Below are positions 32,504-42,498 of a stretch of 64,000 nucleotides of DNA, piece by piece. The notes under the pieces are model-generated. The model did not search any database. It was given only the letters and a program-made list of their open reading frames with translations, and was not told the DNA's origin. The position numbers and the translations under genes are program-made. Source of the stretch: Caenorhabditis remanei (lineage: Eukaryota; Nematoda; Chromadorea; Rhabditida; Rhabditidae); NCBI RefSeq assembly GCF_010183535.1, contig NC_071331.1, positions 21,204,001 to 21,268,000 of the forward strand, written 5' to 3'. How positions within the stretch are numbered: the first letter of the stretch is position 1; the number at the start of each line of letters is the position of its first letter.

Positions 32504-34518
32504 CTACAGGGACTGAACGACCTCAATGGAAATAGGTTGACATGATCTCTTATCTCCCAATTTTGGAAATTTCATGGAGAATCTGAATTTCATAGTGTCT
32601 AATAGTGAAAACTTCAATTTTTTGGGAATTTTGTGACTCACAACATTTCGAACAAATGTCTTATTAGTGAGAATCTCTTGCATCATCAACACATTCATCT
32701 GATCCTTTTCCTTCTTTTCATTCTCCTGAAGTGTCTCCATCTCCTTGGTGTCTTCACTTTCTCCTCCGAATCGAATCAGTTTCCACAAGTACTCATCGAT
32801 GGCGAGATCACACGTTTTACTCGGTTTCCTGTTGAATCGAGTGTCGTCGAGACATCGAATCAGATGAACGGTACATTGCTCTTTCGGTTCGGCACGAGGG
32901 GTACGGTAGCACAAATCATTGTTCAGGGCACACGAGGCGATCGTCGCTGGAAATGGGATTTCAGGCAGGTTTAGGCAATTTGAGTCGATCTTAGACCATT
33001 TTAATCGCATTTTTTCACTGTTTAGGCATTCCAGGTCATTTCCTCACCATGTTGCTCATCACAACTCGCATATATCCCAACATATGGCTCGGAGAGGTGT
33101 GGAATTTGCGTGGGAACCTTCAACGACTCCGGCGATTCAGTGACTGACGAGTTTTTGGCATTCCGACTGTCATCATAGGCGAAACGTCCGTAATAGGAAA
33201 GAAGTGGACACACCATCTTCGTGAGATTTCCACAATTCGCCGCATTCGGATCGGTCGCCACGTGGTACTGTAGAAATGAAAGTATTTTGTAGATCAAAAA
33301 AGTTTTAATACCTCTAAACACTCGCAAAACTGTTTGTCACAATGTTTCTGTCCACGTTGACCATCGTAACAATCGTCATGAACAGCACAGCAGTGGTTGA
33401 ATTCGGCTGAAATGTTTTTTTCGATTTCGAAGCTTTTTTGTGGCCTAGAAATCAAAACGTAGGCCCCCCCATCTTAAAACAATTATTATATTCAGAATCT
33501 CCTTGAAATTTCTAGAATTTCGAGCCCCATATCGACCTAATTTGGAGCATTTTGAGGTTGGTGGCCTAGAAATCCGAAAAATTGGGATTCTAGGCCACGC
33601 ACTGATTTCAACAGAATCTCAGTTTTCAAAGATTTTTTGCACATATAAGTCCTTTTCACCGTAAAAATCTATCAAAACCACCAGAAATCGACAAAAATTG
33701 ACTAGTGGCCTAGAAACCCAAATTTCCGGATTTCTAGGCCACCAACCTTTTTAGGCCACGAAATTGTTTAAAATATGTCAATATGGGGCACAAAATTTCA
33801 GAAATTACATAGGGATTCCGAATATAGCATTCGTTTTCAGATGGGTTGCCTTGGATTCTCATGTTTGGATTTCTGTGCCAACCGATTTTTTTTTGATTTT
33901 TTTTTAAATGTGATTTTTTTTTTCCAATTTTTGGGTTTTATGCATTGTTAAAATTTATTTTTCTGTCTCTGATCGATCCAAAACTTTAAAATTCTGTTAA
34001 AATCAGTGCGTGGCCTAGAAACCCAAATTTACGGATTTCTAGGCCACCAACCTTAAATTGCACCAAAATGTGGCAATGTGGGGCTCAAAATTTTGGAAAT
34101 TTTAAGGAGATTCTGAATCTCATAATTGCTTCCTTTGATTTCAAGGTATTCCCTAGAATTACATACCTGCAGCCAATGGGCACGTATTGTTGATATGGCT
34201 TATGACCGTTTTCGTCACAAAATCTCCGCTTCCACATCTCCACAAGTTATTCGGTATTCCGAAGAGTTTCTCAGTGTCTGGCAACTCCTCGGCCACCACT
34301 ACAGACTCCTCCTCCACTTTTGGGATACTGTCGACGACGGGCGGCTCCGTATCGATTTCGGGGGTACTGTAGTCGACAGGGACAGTTTCCTGAGTGGTCG
34401 GCTCTTCATTCGAGCCAAATTGAGCCAACACGACGACGGATGGGAGCACTAGGAGGAGAAAGACCGAAAAATTCTGAAAATTTAGGCCTTTTTTAGGCTT
34501 TTCTAGAAGGCTTACCAT
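32504..34518 (-). CDS. Secreted phospholipase A2-like protein
   Basis: Probably hydrolyses the sn-2 ester of phospholipids, or is a PLA2-fold relative, outside the cell. Exons: 34518-34516 (ATG only), 34473-34167, 33406-33312, 33267-33048, 32946-32504, phases 0/1/0/1, 355 residues. A signal peptide (NFSVFLLLVLPSVVVLAQ) is followed by a Glu/Pro/Thr-rich linker, then WRCGSGD and, in exon 3, CCAVHDDCYDGQ, the PLA2 signature CCxxHDxC with the catalytic His-Asp. Nearby Cys (HCDKQFCECLE, NCGNL, MVCPL) can form the usual disulfides. The first intron is only 42 bp, a multiple of three with no stop, so the start could also be read through (MVSLLEKPKKGLNFQ). The calcium loop is not canonical. The last 30 or so residues are encoded by a degraded GAGCCCC repeat. 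Confidence 0.82.
33412..34140. repeat. GGCC palindromes in PLA2-like intron 2
   Basis: Several GTGGCCTAGAAA..TTTCTAGGCCAC pairs (near 33442, 33565-33600, 33705-33750, 34012-34045) lie between outer GAGCCCCATAT (33520) and ATATGGGGC (33780) or ATGTGGGGCTC (34076) arms. They are loosely nested copies of the family found in DENND6. Confidence 0.7.
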
Positions 34519-35280
34519 GTCGATCGTCTTCCACGTGTCAACAAATTATCGATTGATTTTTGGAGGAGGAGAATCAATTGAATTGAGGAGTGATGTGGAA
34601 TCGAAGAGGGTTCCAGATGACCTCCGGCCTCTCATATTCTAAAAAAGTGACCCCGGACGGTCACGCGGGAAATTTGAAAAAACTTTGAGAAAAATTCTTT
34701 TGAAAAGTTTCGAAAAGGTGTTACACGTCGACTTTTATTAATTTTAAACAAAAAATTATATTAACAGTCCCTTTTTCCTGTCAAAATCGCCCAAAATTAG
34801 TCCGCCTCACAATTACTTCTAGAAACGCGTCAACGTCACCCCAGCGATTACTTTTTTAGTACCACTAGACTTGGAGAGTCTAGATCTACTTATTATGTAA
34901 AAAATTTCCAGCAAGAAGTAGAAAATTTTAGAAGAAAAACCATCTGAAACTGCTTGGAATAGACTAAAACAACCTCTGAGCCAGAAACGCGTCAACGTCA
35001 CCCCAGACATGGCTTATTCGGTATCTTTGGAATCAGTAACACATGAAAACTATTAAAATATCCAAAGTTTTTTATAAAAACAACGCGAACTCACTGAAAA
35101 CCAGTTGTCATTTTCCAAACCAGGTAGCAATCCATTTTGATTTGATTTACGCGCCAACGTCACCCCAGACATGGCTTATTTGGTATCAGTATGTTTCAAA
35201 AGGTAAGTGTAAAATCTTTCTCCATTTCTTGTCAATTTTTATTTTAAGCACCCCCTCCCCTCAACGGTTTTACGAGTCGG
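34519..35280. repeat. Three satellite units upstream of gene C
   Basis: AACGCGTCAACGTCACCCCAG at 34824 and 34985, and ACGCGCCAACGTCACCCCAG at 35150, spaced about 163 bp. The flanking text (GACATGGCTTATTxGGTATC) also repeats. No gene is seen. Confidence 0.7.
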
Positions 35281-35300
35281 TAAGACTCTTCACTGATAAC
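35281..35300 (+). promoter_or_regulatory. Conserved GATA-type promoter box (gene C)
   Basis: TAAGACTCTTCACTGATAAC, identical to the boxes at 21472 and 37364. It lies about 180 bp before the first coding exon of gene C. CTATATAAACAG at 35449 may be a TATA element. Confidence 0.62.
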
Positions 35301-35482
35301 AAAAAAAGTGTTTCTCTCAAATACTTATTTCAGTCATTTATATTCTATTCTATCACCCTTTCCCCCTTCCAAACTAATATTCATCATAAGAATACAATAT
35401 CAGAAGCGGGGGGAAACAACTTTGATTCATTCATTTCAGATTCTATATAAACAGATTTCCTAATAACATGAAATTAATTCAG

Positions 35483-36702
35483 ATTCTCCATGTCTTCCTC
35501 ATCAGAACAACAATTTCTTTTACGCTTATTCCACTGACATCGACTATTATACATATAATTGGGGTGTCGAGCGTATGGTCGCATATGGTGATATGTATAC
35601 AACAACGGCAAATGTTCGATTCGATACAAAACAGGAAGAGGAGATCGAGTATCACACAGACAGTGGGTATGTTTTGTTCAGCTTTTGCTGATTTAGTATA
35701 TCTTTTAATTTAGAAGTTTGAATGCTTCTCTATGGGCCCATCAACCAGATCCATCATTTGGATATGGAGATAAGACTACTGGAAGTAACTTGTACAATGT
35801 TTTGAAGGTTTGTACTATTCTATATCATATTTTACTGAGTGAGAAAATATTTCAGAAGTTTCTCGATAATGGGAACGTTTCATTATGTGGAGCCCAAGTG
35901 TTTGTATTAGTGAAACGGTATCCAGATGAGACTGATGTATCAGACATTATATCCCAATTACGAGCCAATCATGTAATCGTGTACATTGCTGTGGACAGTG
36001 TCCCATCGGGCGGTTCCAATTCTGCGACACTTTACGAAATGTCATTTCAAACCAATAGATATAGTCTGTTCGCCACCGGAATGAACCTTGGAAATGCGAG
36101 TTCTTTTAGAAAAAAATAGAAACTGAATTATAAAAAATCACCGTGACAGTTATTTTTGTGCAGCAGGGAATTTTCAATTTTCAAATTACAGGGTTTTGAC
36201 CCCATGACCTGGATAATTACTCGCCCTTACCAGTTTCTTGCTTCAAACTTTGTGGTTTCTGGATCCGGTCGAATCGAAATACCGGCATTCAAAACTCCAC
36301 TTCCAGTGGGTGATGCAGAATATTGTACAGTTGCAATAACTATTCAAAATCACAGTAAGAATCATTTCCAAGTTAAACTATATCACTCACAATGTTTACA
36401 GCACTAGACAATTCATTTGTATCGATGAGCTATACAATTGCAAGTACCGATGGATCTTATATTTACGAATTTCCAAGTGACAGTGTCAATCCACTCTATG
36501 GAACTGCACAATCAGATGATTTTGATTGCAACGGATATCTCTCATACAAATGGACAATCGACTATCATTATAACACTGATAAACCACAAATCATTGAATG
36601 CAGAATGTACAGTCAATTGTGAGTTTTCCCCAAAAAACTTTTTAAATTGCATGCATCTAATATTTCAGTTATCACGACTTCCTTCCACTACCACCTTTCT
36701 GA
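35483..36702 (+). CDS. VWA-like secreted family protein, gene C
   Basis: Exons 35483-35666, 35714-35807, 35856-36095, 36192-36354, 36402-36618, 36669-36702; about 309 residues, the most compact copy and free of transposons. Motifs: SPCLPHQNNNFFYAYSTDID, VRFDTKQEEEIEYHTD, GSNLYNVLK, SLCGAQVFVLVKRYPDETD, NHVIVYIAVDSVPSGGSNSA, IEIPAFKTP, SYKWTIDYHYNTD, ending FYHDFLPLPPF. Exon 3 ends AAT before GCGAGT, where every paralogue has GTGAGT, so the intron uses a GC donor or is impaired. ATGAAATTAATTCAG just before 35483 is intron end; read as a start, it is out of frame with the protein. No signal exon is found. Confidence 0.75.
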
Positions 36703-37360
36703 TAATCAGAAGAATGTTTTGGGAGACTTTCCAATAAATGTTAAGAAAATGCACTTTTTTTCAAATGGTGTTCCGTTTGATTATTTTTGTGTGCTTTCAA
36801 ATGAAATCAGTTTTTTAGACTTTCACATTAAATAAAAAGTTATTTTAAAATATTGTCATTTATTCTGGAAGCTCTATGTTTGCTACATCTGTGTCAGATT
36901 GAGAATGATCTCACCCAAAAAATGCAACTTTGATGATTCATAATAAGTTTTTGGAAATTCTCGAAGTTTTATTGCTTCGGAACACCGAAACTTCACTGAA
37001 TTCGGAAGAGAGCGGCTGGTTTTTCACTTCCGACTTTCGTCATTTCATAACGGTGGAAATTAGAAAAAGTAAACTTTGCAAAAATACAAGGAAAAATGGT
37101 CTGGAAAGACAGAAAACAGAAAAACGGAATTTTTGAATATTTGCGTAAATAACTACTTCTGACTTCCGACTTCCGGGTTTATTATCACTTCCGACTTCAT
37201 ACTTCCTACTCCCCTTTTCAAAATTTCAATTCCGACTTCCATTTTGGAAAAAAATCTCTTCCGGGCAACTCTGGTAAGTACATTTCCGTTATCACAAAAC
37301 CTTTCTCCACTTCTTTCCAATTTTTACTTTAAGCTCCTCCTCCTCAAACGTCTTTTGAGT
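36703..37360. other. Spacer between genes C and D
   Basis: AATAAATGTT near 36731 follows gene C. TTCCGACTTCC motifs repeat near 37030 and 37160-37240. No gene is seen. Confidence 0.4.
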
Positions 37361-37383
37361 CGTTAAGACTCTTCACTGATAAC
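37361..37383 (+). promoter_or_regulatory. Conserved GATA-type promoter box (gene D)
   Basis: CGTTAAGACTCTTCACTGAT followed by AAC; same box as upstream of genes A, C and E. Downstream sequence (TTTCAGACATTCATATTCTA, ATATCAGAAGCG) is also shared with gene C. Confidence 0.62.
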
Positions 37384-37571
37384 AAGAAAGTGTTTCTCAA
37401 AGACACATTTCAGACATTCATATTCTATCCCATCACCCCCTCACCCTTCCCAAACTAATATTCATTATAAGGACATAATATCAGAAGCGTTGAAAAACCA
37501 AAATTAAATAATTAATTCATTTCAGATTCAAAAATAAAAATATTTCTCCTGATAAAATGAAAATAGTTCAG

Positions 37572-39422
37572 GTTCCACGGCCGCATGTCTCCCATATCAG
37601 AACAACACTGTTCTGTACGCTTATTCAACTGATATCGACTATTTGACATATTATTCGGGTGTCGATAATATGGTATATTTTGCTACTTTGTATACAACAA
37701 CGGCAAATGTTCGATTCGATACAAAACAAGAAGAAGAGATTGAGTATCACACGGACATAAAGTATGTTTGTTTCGCTTTTTATTGCTTTATTAGACCTTT
37801 TTCATTTCAGAAGTTTGAAAGATTCTCTATATTCCCATCAACCTGATCATTCAATTGGATATGGAGATAAGACTACCGGAAGTAACTTGTACAATGTGTT
37901 GAAGGTTTGTACTATTTCCCTTCATCTTTTATTATTAAGACATTCCAGAAGTTTCTCAATAATGGGAACCTTTCAATATGTGGGGCCCAAGTGTATATAG
38001 CTGTAAAACGGTATCCAGATGAGTCGGATGTATCCGACATAATCACCCAACTACGAGCAAATCATGTGATCGTGTACATTGCTGTGGACAGTGTCCCATC
38101 GGGCGGTTCCAATTCTGCAACACTTTACGAAATGTCGTATCAAACCAATGGATACTGCGCTTTTGCCATCGGTAGGGATCTTTCGAATGTGAGTTCTTTC
38201 AGAAAAAGTGTAAATTGAATGAAAAAGTTCACTGTGACAGTTATTTATGTGAAAACTTATCATATTCACTGTAGTAGACAGTCAGAAGATTGAAGTCTTC
38301 TTTTTATTTCAGATTCCTCCTATATTTCAGATGATTCTAAAAACTTTCATAATTATAGCATCTTTACTATTAACAAACGCAAACGGATGTATGTTTGTTT
38401 GTCTGTCGCCGATCCTACAGCTCTTCCTACTGGACCGATTTTTTTTCGAACATGGAACAAAAGATCAGAAATTTTCTCTTAATGATGCCTGTCTTTTTCT
38501 TTTTTCAAAATTCTCAAAATCACGTCTTCTGGATCAAAAAAACTGAATCTTAAGCCAAATTCGAAGAGAGAAGGAGGAGGCGGTCGGCAAAACCCGTGAA
38601 ACGTCGGCTGCTCACTTTCGTCTCCACAGGGTGACACCTTCTCAGCGACACGTGGATAAAGGGGAACGCGCCGACCGTCCGATCTGGCAAGTCAAGCAAC
38701 GTTGACTACAGGTAGTTGGTTCAACCCCGGACAAAGGGAGTTTTAGCGATTTTTAGCATATGCTCTAATTATGAAAGTTTTTTAGAATTACCTGAAATAT
38801 GGGAATCTGAAATAAAATATGTCTTTAATCCTCCTTTAATTCCATCTTGATGATTACGTTTCTACGCAAAAGATATAACATTTTTGGGTCGCCACTAATT
38901 ATCTTTTTATGAAAAGTTTTTAGGCTTTTGTCTGGATGACTTCTACACTTGAGACGCCTTATCAATTCATTGCTCAAAACTTTGTGGTTTCTGGATCGGG
39001 TCGAATTGAAATACCGACATTCAAAACTCCAATTCCAGTGGGTATTAACAATTATGCGCGACTTGCAATAACTGTTCAAAATCACAGTAAGAATAATTTC
39101 CAAGTTAAACATAAGAAGGAAAAGATTTTTAGCACTCGACAATTCATTCGTCTCAATGAATTATACACTTGAGAGTACTGATGGATCTGATGTTTACCTT
39201 AGTGATACCAGCCTTCTCTATGGAACTGCACAATCAGATTATTTCGCTTTGAGCGGATCTCTCTCTTATAAATGGACAATTGACTATCATTATAATAATG
39301 ATGAACCACAAATCATTGAATGCAGAATGTACAGTCAATAGTGAGTTTTCTCAAATACTTTAACCATTGCCTAAATCTAATATTTCAGTTATCACGATTT
39401 CCTTCCACTTCCACCTTTCTGA
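37572..39422 (+). CDS. VWA-like secreted family protein, gene D
   Basis: Exons 37572-37761, 37811-37904, 37949-38188, 38924-39086, 39133-39340, 39389-39422; about 308 residues. Motifs as in the other copies: STAACLPYQNNTVLYAYSTD, KSLKDSLYSHQPDHSIGYGD, SICGAQVYIAVKRYPDESD, NHVIVYIAVDSVPSGGSNSA, IEIPTFKTP, NYTLESTDGSDVYLSD, SYKWTIDYHYNND, ending YHDFLPLPPF. Exon 5 is three codons shorter than in its paralogues. The in-line ATGAAAATAGTTCAG before 37572 gives the wrong frame; no signal exon is found upstream. Intron 3 (735 bp) contains foreign pieces of another family member. The stop lies 98 bp from the stop of the convergent collagen gene. Confidence 0.75.
38331..38388 (+). pseudogene. Displaced signal-peptide exon
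   Basis: TTTCAG is followed by ATG and MILKTFIIIASLLLTNANG, a typical signal peptide, ending GGA-T before GTATGT (phase 1). That is the phase required before the first core exon of every VWA-like copy. Here it lies inside an intron of gene D and cannot join the next exon in frame (which needs phase 0). It could be a fragment, or a distant exon 1 for gene E at 42499. Confidence 0.55.
38400..38750. other. Transplanted 3'-flank and box B-like sequence in gene D intron
   Basis: 38409-38531 matches the 3' flank of gene A (25705-25820). 38590-38750 is GC-richer than the region and holds GGTTCAACCCC (38718-38728), a perfect box B, but no convincing box A or cloverleaf. Confidence 0.4.
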
Positions 39423-39520
39423 TGGTTACTTCTTTGCAGTTTTTATAATTTGTTTCCTGATGGGATACTTTTGGATTTTTATCATTTATTTGAGAATCGC
39501 TGACTATTTACAAAAATAAG

Positions 39521-41374
39521 TTATCTCCTCGATCCATCCTCAAAAAAGACACCTCCATCAATGGCACAGTACCTGAAAAACAATTGTTTTTCCAAATCAA
39601 AACACCACAAAACTCACTTCGGACAGATTCCCCTCTCTCCAGCATACCCTGGTTGTCCGGGAGGACCCCGGACACCCGGTGGTCCATCATTTCCAGGTAT
39701 TCCAGAGGATCCCGGTGGCCCTTTTGGTCCAGGCATACCCGGTGGTCCCTCTTCTCCGAATTCTCCGGGTTCCCCGGGAGCACCGGGGGGTCCCATCTCT
39801 CCAGGGGGACCTGGTTCCCCGGGGGAGAAGGAAACGGGCTCCGCGTTGACACCTGGTTGGCCAGGGATGCCCTGGGAGCCGGGAAGACCCGGCTCTGGAC
39901 CTGGTGGTCCTGGTTCCCCGGGCTCTCCATCCAATCCCCGCTCCCCTGGATTCCCAGGATGGCCCACATCCCCAGGCGGTCCCTGGGGTCCGGGTTTCCC
40001 CGGAGGCCCCGCCGGACACGGAGAGCACGGGGGCGGAGTCACGAGATCACACGGTTGCTGTGGCGGTTTTCCAGGATTACCCGGTAGACCGGGTACCCCC
40101 GGCTTACCGGGACGACCCGGGCGGCCTGGTTCGCCGACGGCGCCCGGCGCGCCCGGGGTGCAACACCCGTCACATTCTTCTCCTTGAGGGGTGTCTGCGT
40201 AGTTTTGAGATGATGAGACTTGACGGGCAGTACGGTTTCGGAGAAGTTGTTTGAATTGTTGAACTTCCGACCAGATATCTTTTGCGGAGTTCTGAAAAAT
40301 TGGGTGATTCTTAGACAGTAGATGTACCCCCAAAGTTGCGGAAGACCCATTTTCTAATGTCAAAAAGTCCAGAAAATCTCTTAAAACACCTCAGAAACCA
40401 AAAATTTTCGTCTAAAACCCCCGAAACCCGTCAAAACCATCGCAGAAAAGAAACCCAAAATTTCGGATTTCTAGGCCACCAATCTAAAAATGTCTTGTTT
40501 CCCTCGTTTTTCGTAGTTTTCTCACCGATTTTCAGAGATTTTTCCAAATTTCAGCGTAAGTTTTAGTTAGTGGCGCTAAAAACCCCTCAAAATTCTGAAA
40601 AATCGATGAAAACCACGAAAAACGAGTGAAAACAAACTATTGGTGGCCTAGGAAACTCTGGATTTGGGTTTCTAGTCCACCGAACCAAAATCAGATGCCA
40701 TTTTCAGATTATTCATAACATTTTCAAAGTTGAGCCCCATATTGACCTATTTTGGAGCAATTTTTTTCTTAGGCCACCTTTTTCAAATTTTTATGTCCGT
40801 TTTTGAGTTGTTTCCCGAGCTCAAATCTAGAAAAACACTTCAGAAACCAAAAAATCTGATTGAAGTGAATCAAATTGCACAAAAATCGGGTGGATGGCCT
40901 AGAAACCCAAATTTTTGGAATTCTAGGTCACCAATCTCAAAATTCTCCAAAATACGTCAATATAGGGCTCAAAACTTGTCAAATCTCTTGAAAAATTGGA
41001 ATATGACGTCAGATTTTGATTTGGTGGCTCAGAAACCCAAATACAGAGTTGTCTAGGCCATCAAGATTGTTTTCGCTCGTTTTTCGTGGTTTTTTCACCG
41101 TTTTTTTTGGATTTTTTTGGGTTTTTAACGAAAAACTTATCAGAAATGTCTGGAACACAAAAAAAGGTAAGAATCCATACCCGACAATAATCAATCTCCC
41201 CCTGCAACGACGTCTTAACATTATCAATATAGAAGTAGATCATTGGAAGGGATAGGCATACCTGAAATTATTGATTTTTTTTAAATGGATTGTAGATCAA
41301 AAGTCACTTACTGATAAAGTAGCCACAAAACTAAAGGATATAGCAGAATAGGCGATGACGCGGTAGGCTTTGGT
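39521..41374 (-). CDS. Cuticle collagen (first exon not found)
   Basis: Structural protein of the nematode cuticle, secreted by the hypodermis. Exons recognised: 41374-41312 ([20 protein letters not shown]), 41261-41181 ([20 protein letters not shown]), 40291-39618 and 39572-39521, phases 0/0/2, 289 residues. The first two exons form the N-terminal membrane/signal-anchor segment. RNRTARQ in the third fits a subtilisin-like processing site. Gly-X-Y repeats follow in blocks separated by Cys clusters ([24 protein letters not shown]). The C-terminus [16 protein letters not shown] is characteristic of one collagen group. The short exon with the ATG must lie upstream of 41374 in phase 0, but fold-back repeats there hide it. 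Confidence 0.88.
40292..41180. repeat. Collagen intron with GGCC palindromes
   Basis: GGTGGCCTAGGAAACTC..GGGTTTCTAGTCCACC near 40640-40685, and a nested copy 40725-40985 with GAGCCCCATATTGACC outside and GGCCTAGAAACCC inside. Confidence 0.65.
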
Positions 41375-41422
41375 CTGGAAATAAAATGTTCGATTTTGAA
41401 AAAAAAAAAGAATTTTTATAAC

Positions 41423-41498
41423 AAAATCTCTCGAAGCGAGCAATTTGACATGTCACTTGGCGGACCTTTTCACCACTTGGCGGAGCTGAAAATATGGG
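41423..41498 (-). pseudogene. Copy of the last DENND6 exon
   Basis: Matches 45685-45772 at the ends (AAATCTCxCGAAGCGAGCAA, TTTGACATG and CTGAAAATATGG) but lacks about 25 bp in the middle and loses the frame. On the minus strand the SNCSLREIL motif is still readable. It lies just upstream of the second collagen exon. Confidence 0.7.
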
Positions 41499-41524
41499 AA
41501 AATGAATATGTGGATTTTTGGCTA

Positions 41525-41812
41525 TATAGGCAAAGAATGGCCCCAACCGCAAAGAATAGTCCCAAAATTTTGGGTGACACGAGTTTCAGAATTGAATGGT
41601 CCCTACCGCAAAGAATGGTCCCTCGAAATTGATACGAAAAACTTTTCACCATTTTCTTAGGATTAGGTTTCTTAGAAATTGGGAAAAAATTGACAAATAC
41701 GATTAATAACCGATTTTCTAAGAAACCTAAGCCTAAGAGAATGGTGAAAAGTTTTTCGTATCAATTTCGAGGGACCATTCTTTGCGGTTGGGACCATTCT
41801 TTGCCTATAGAG
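41525..41812. mobile_element. Fold-back element with CGCAAAGAATGGTCCC motifs
   Basis: The ends TAGGCAAAGAATGG and CCATTCTTTGCCTA bracket arms with ACCGCAAAGAATGGTCCCTC, TTGATACGAAAAACTTTTCA and AGGTTTCTTAGAAA. The CGCAAAGAATGG motif is also tandemly repeated within the left arm. The target duplication is not clear. Confidence 0.72.
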
Positions 41813-42358
41813 CCGGATTTTCTTTTCCTGAAAACAAAAAAAGAAAACTCTATTTTCGCTGACAAGAAGCAATGTTTCGTAATTTTTTATACCAAAAAGC
41901 AGCGAAAAACACAATTTTTTGAATTACAACACATTTTTAGGCGTAAAAAGAGCATTTGAAAAAATTTATATAGTACCCTGTTTTTCATGTAAAATTTCAG
42001 TTTTTGCATTCAAAAATTTCGATTTTTTTGTTGATTCAAAACCTGTTCCGAATTTTTTCGATGAAAGCTCAATTTTCGACCAAAAACCTATATTCCGTAC
42101 TAAAAAATTGACTTTCAGCTCAAAAATCAATTTTTTGCCGACCAAAAAAAGTGAGAGAAAAAAAAGTGCAAACTATCAGAAGTAGCCAAAGTATATTTCT
42201 TATAATTGCAAATATCAGAACGTTTTTCTTTTAATGAACTGCTTCAATTGGAAAAAAACATTGGACCTTTAAATGTCAGTTTTATTTTATTTACGCAACA
42301 TTTTCTTTTTTTTTATGTTTGTTTGCTCCTTCTCCTCAGACGAGTGGGGAAGGAAGGT
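41813..42358. other. Spacer upstream of gene E
   Basis: A/T-rich; no exon or repeat family is recognised. The first exon of the collagen may lie here on the minus strand, but I could not identify it. Confidence 0.35.
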
Positions 42359-42381
42359 CGTTATGACTTTTCACTGATAAC
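42359..42381 (+). promoter_or_regulatory. GATA-type promoter box (gene E), diverged
   Basis: CGTTATGACTTTTCACTGAT followed by AAC; two changes from the box of genes A, C and D, with the ACTGATAAC end intact. Confidence 0.55.
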
Positions 42382-42498
42382 ATGATTCTAAAAAGGACAA
42401 AATATCAGAAGCGGGGGAAACCAAAATTAAATAATTATTTCATTTCAGATTCAAATTCAAATTTAAAAAGTTCCCATAATAAAATGAAAATATTTCAG

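Noticed and set aside
35468..35567. ATGAAATTAATTCAG as start of gene C (and its equivalents at 37557 and 42484)
   Set aside because: The frame from these ATGs is wrong for the conserved exon and soon stops in the gene D copy. The sequence is the intron end.
38700..38735. Possible tRNA gene with box B GGTTCAACCCC
   Set aside because: No box A at the proper distance and no cloverleaf pairing. Kept only as a note in the intron entry.
39561..40187. Plus-strand Gly/Pro-rich open frame that looks like a second collagen
   Set aside because: It is the antisense of the real minus-strand Gly-X-Y exon. It has no collagen ends or membrane segment.
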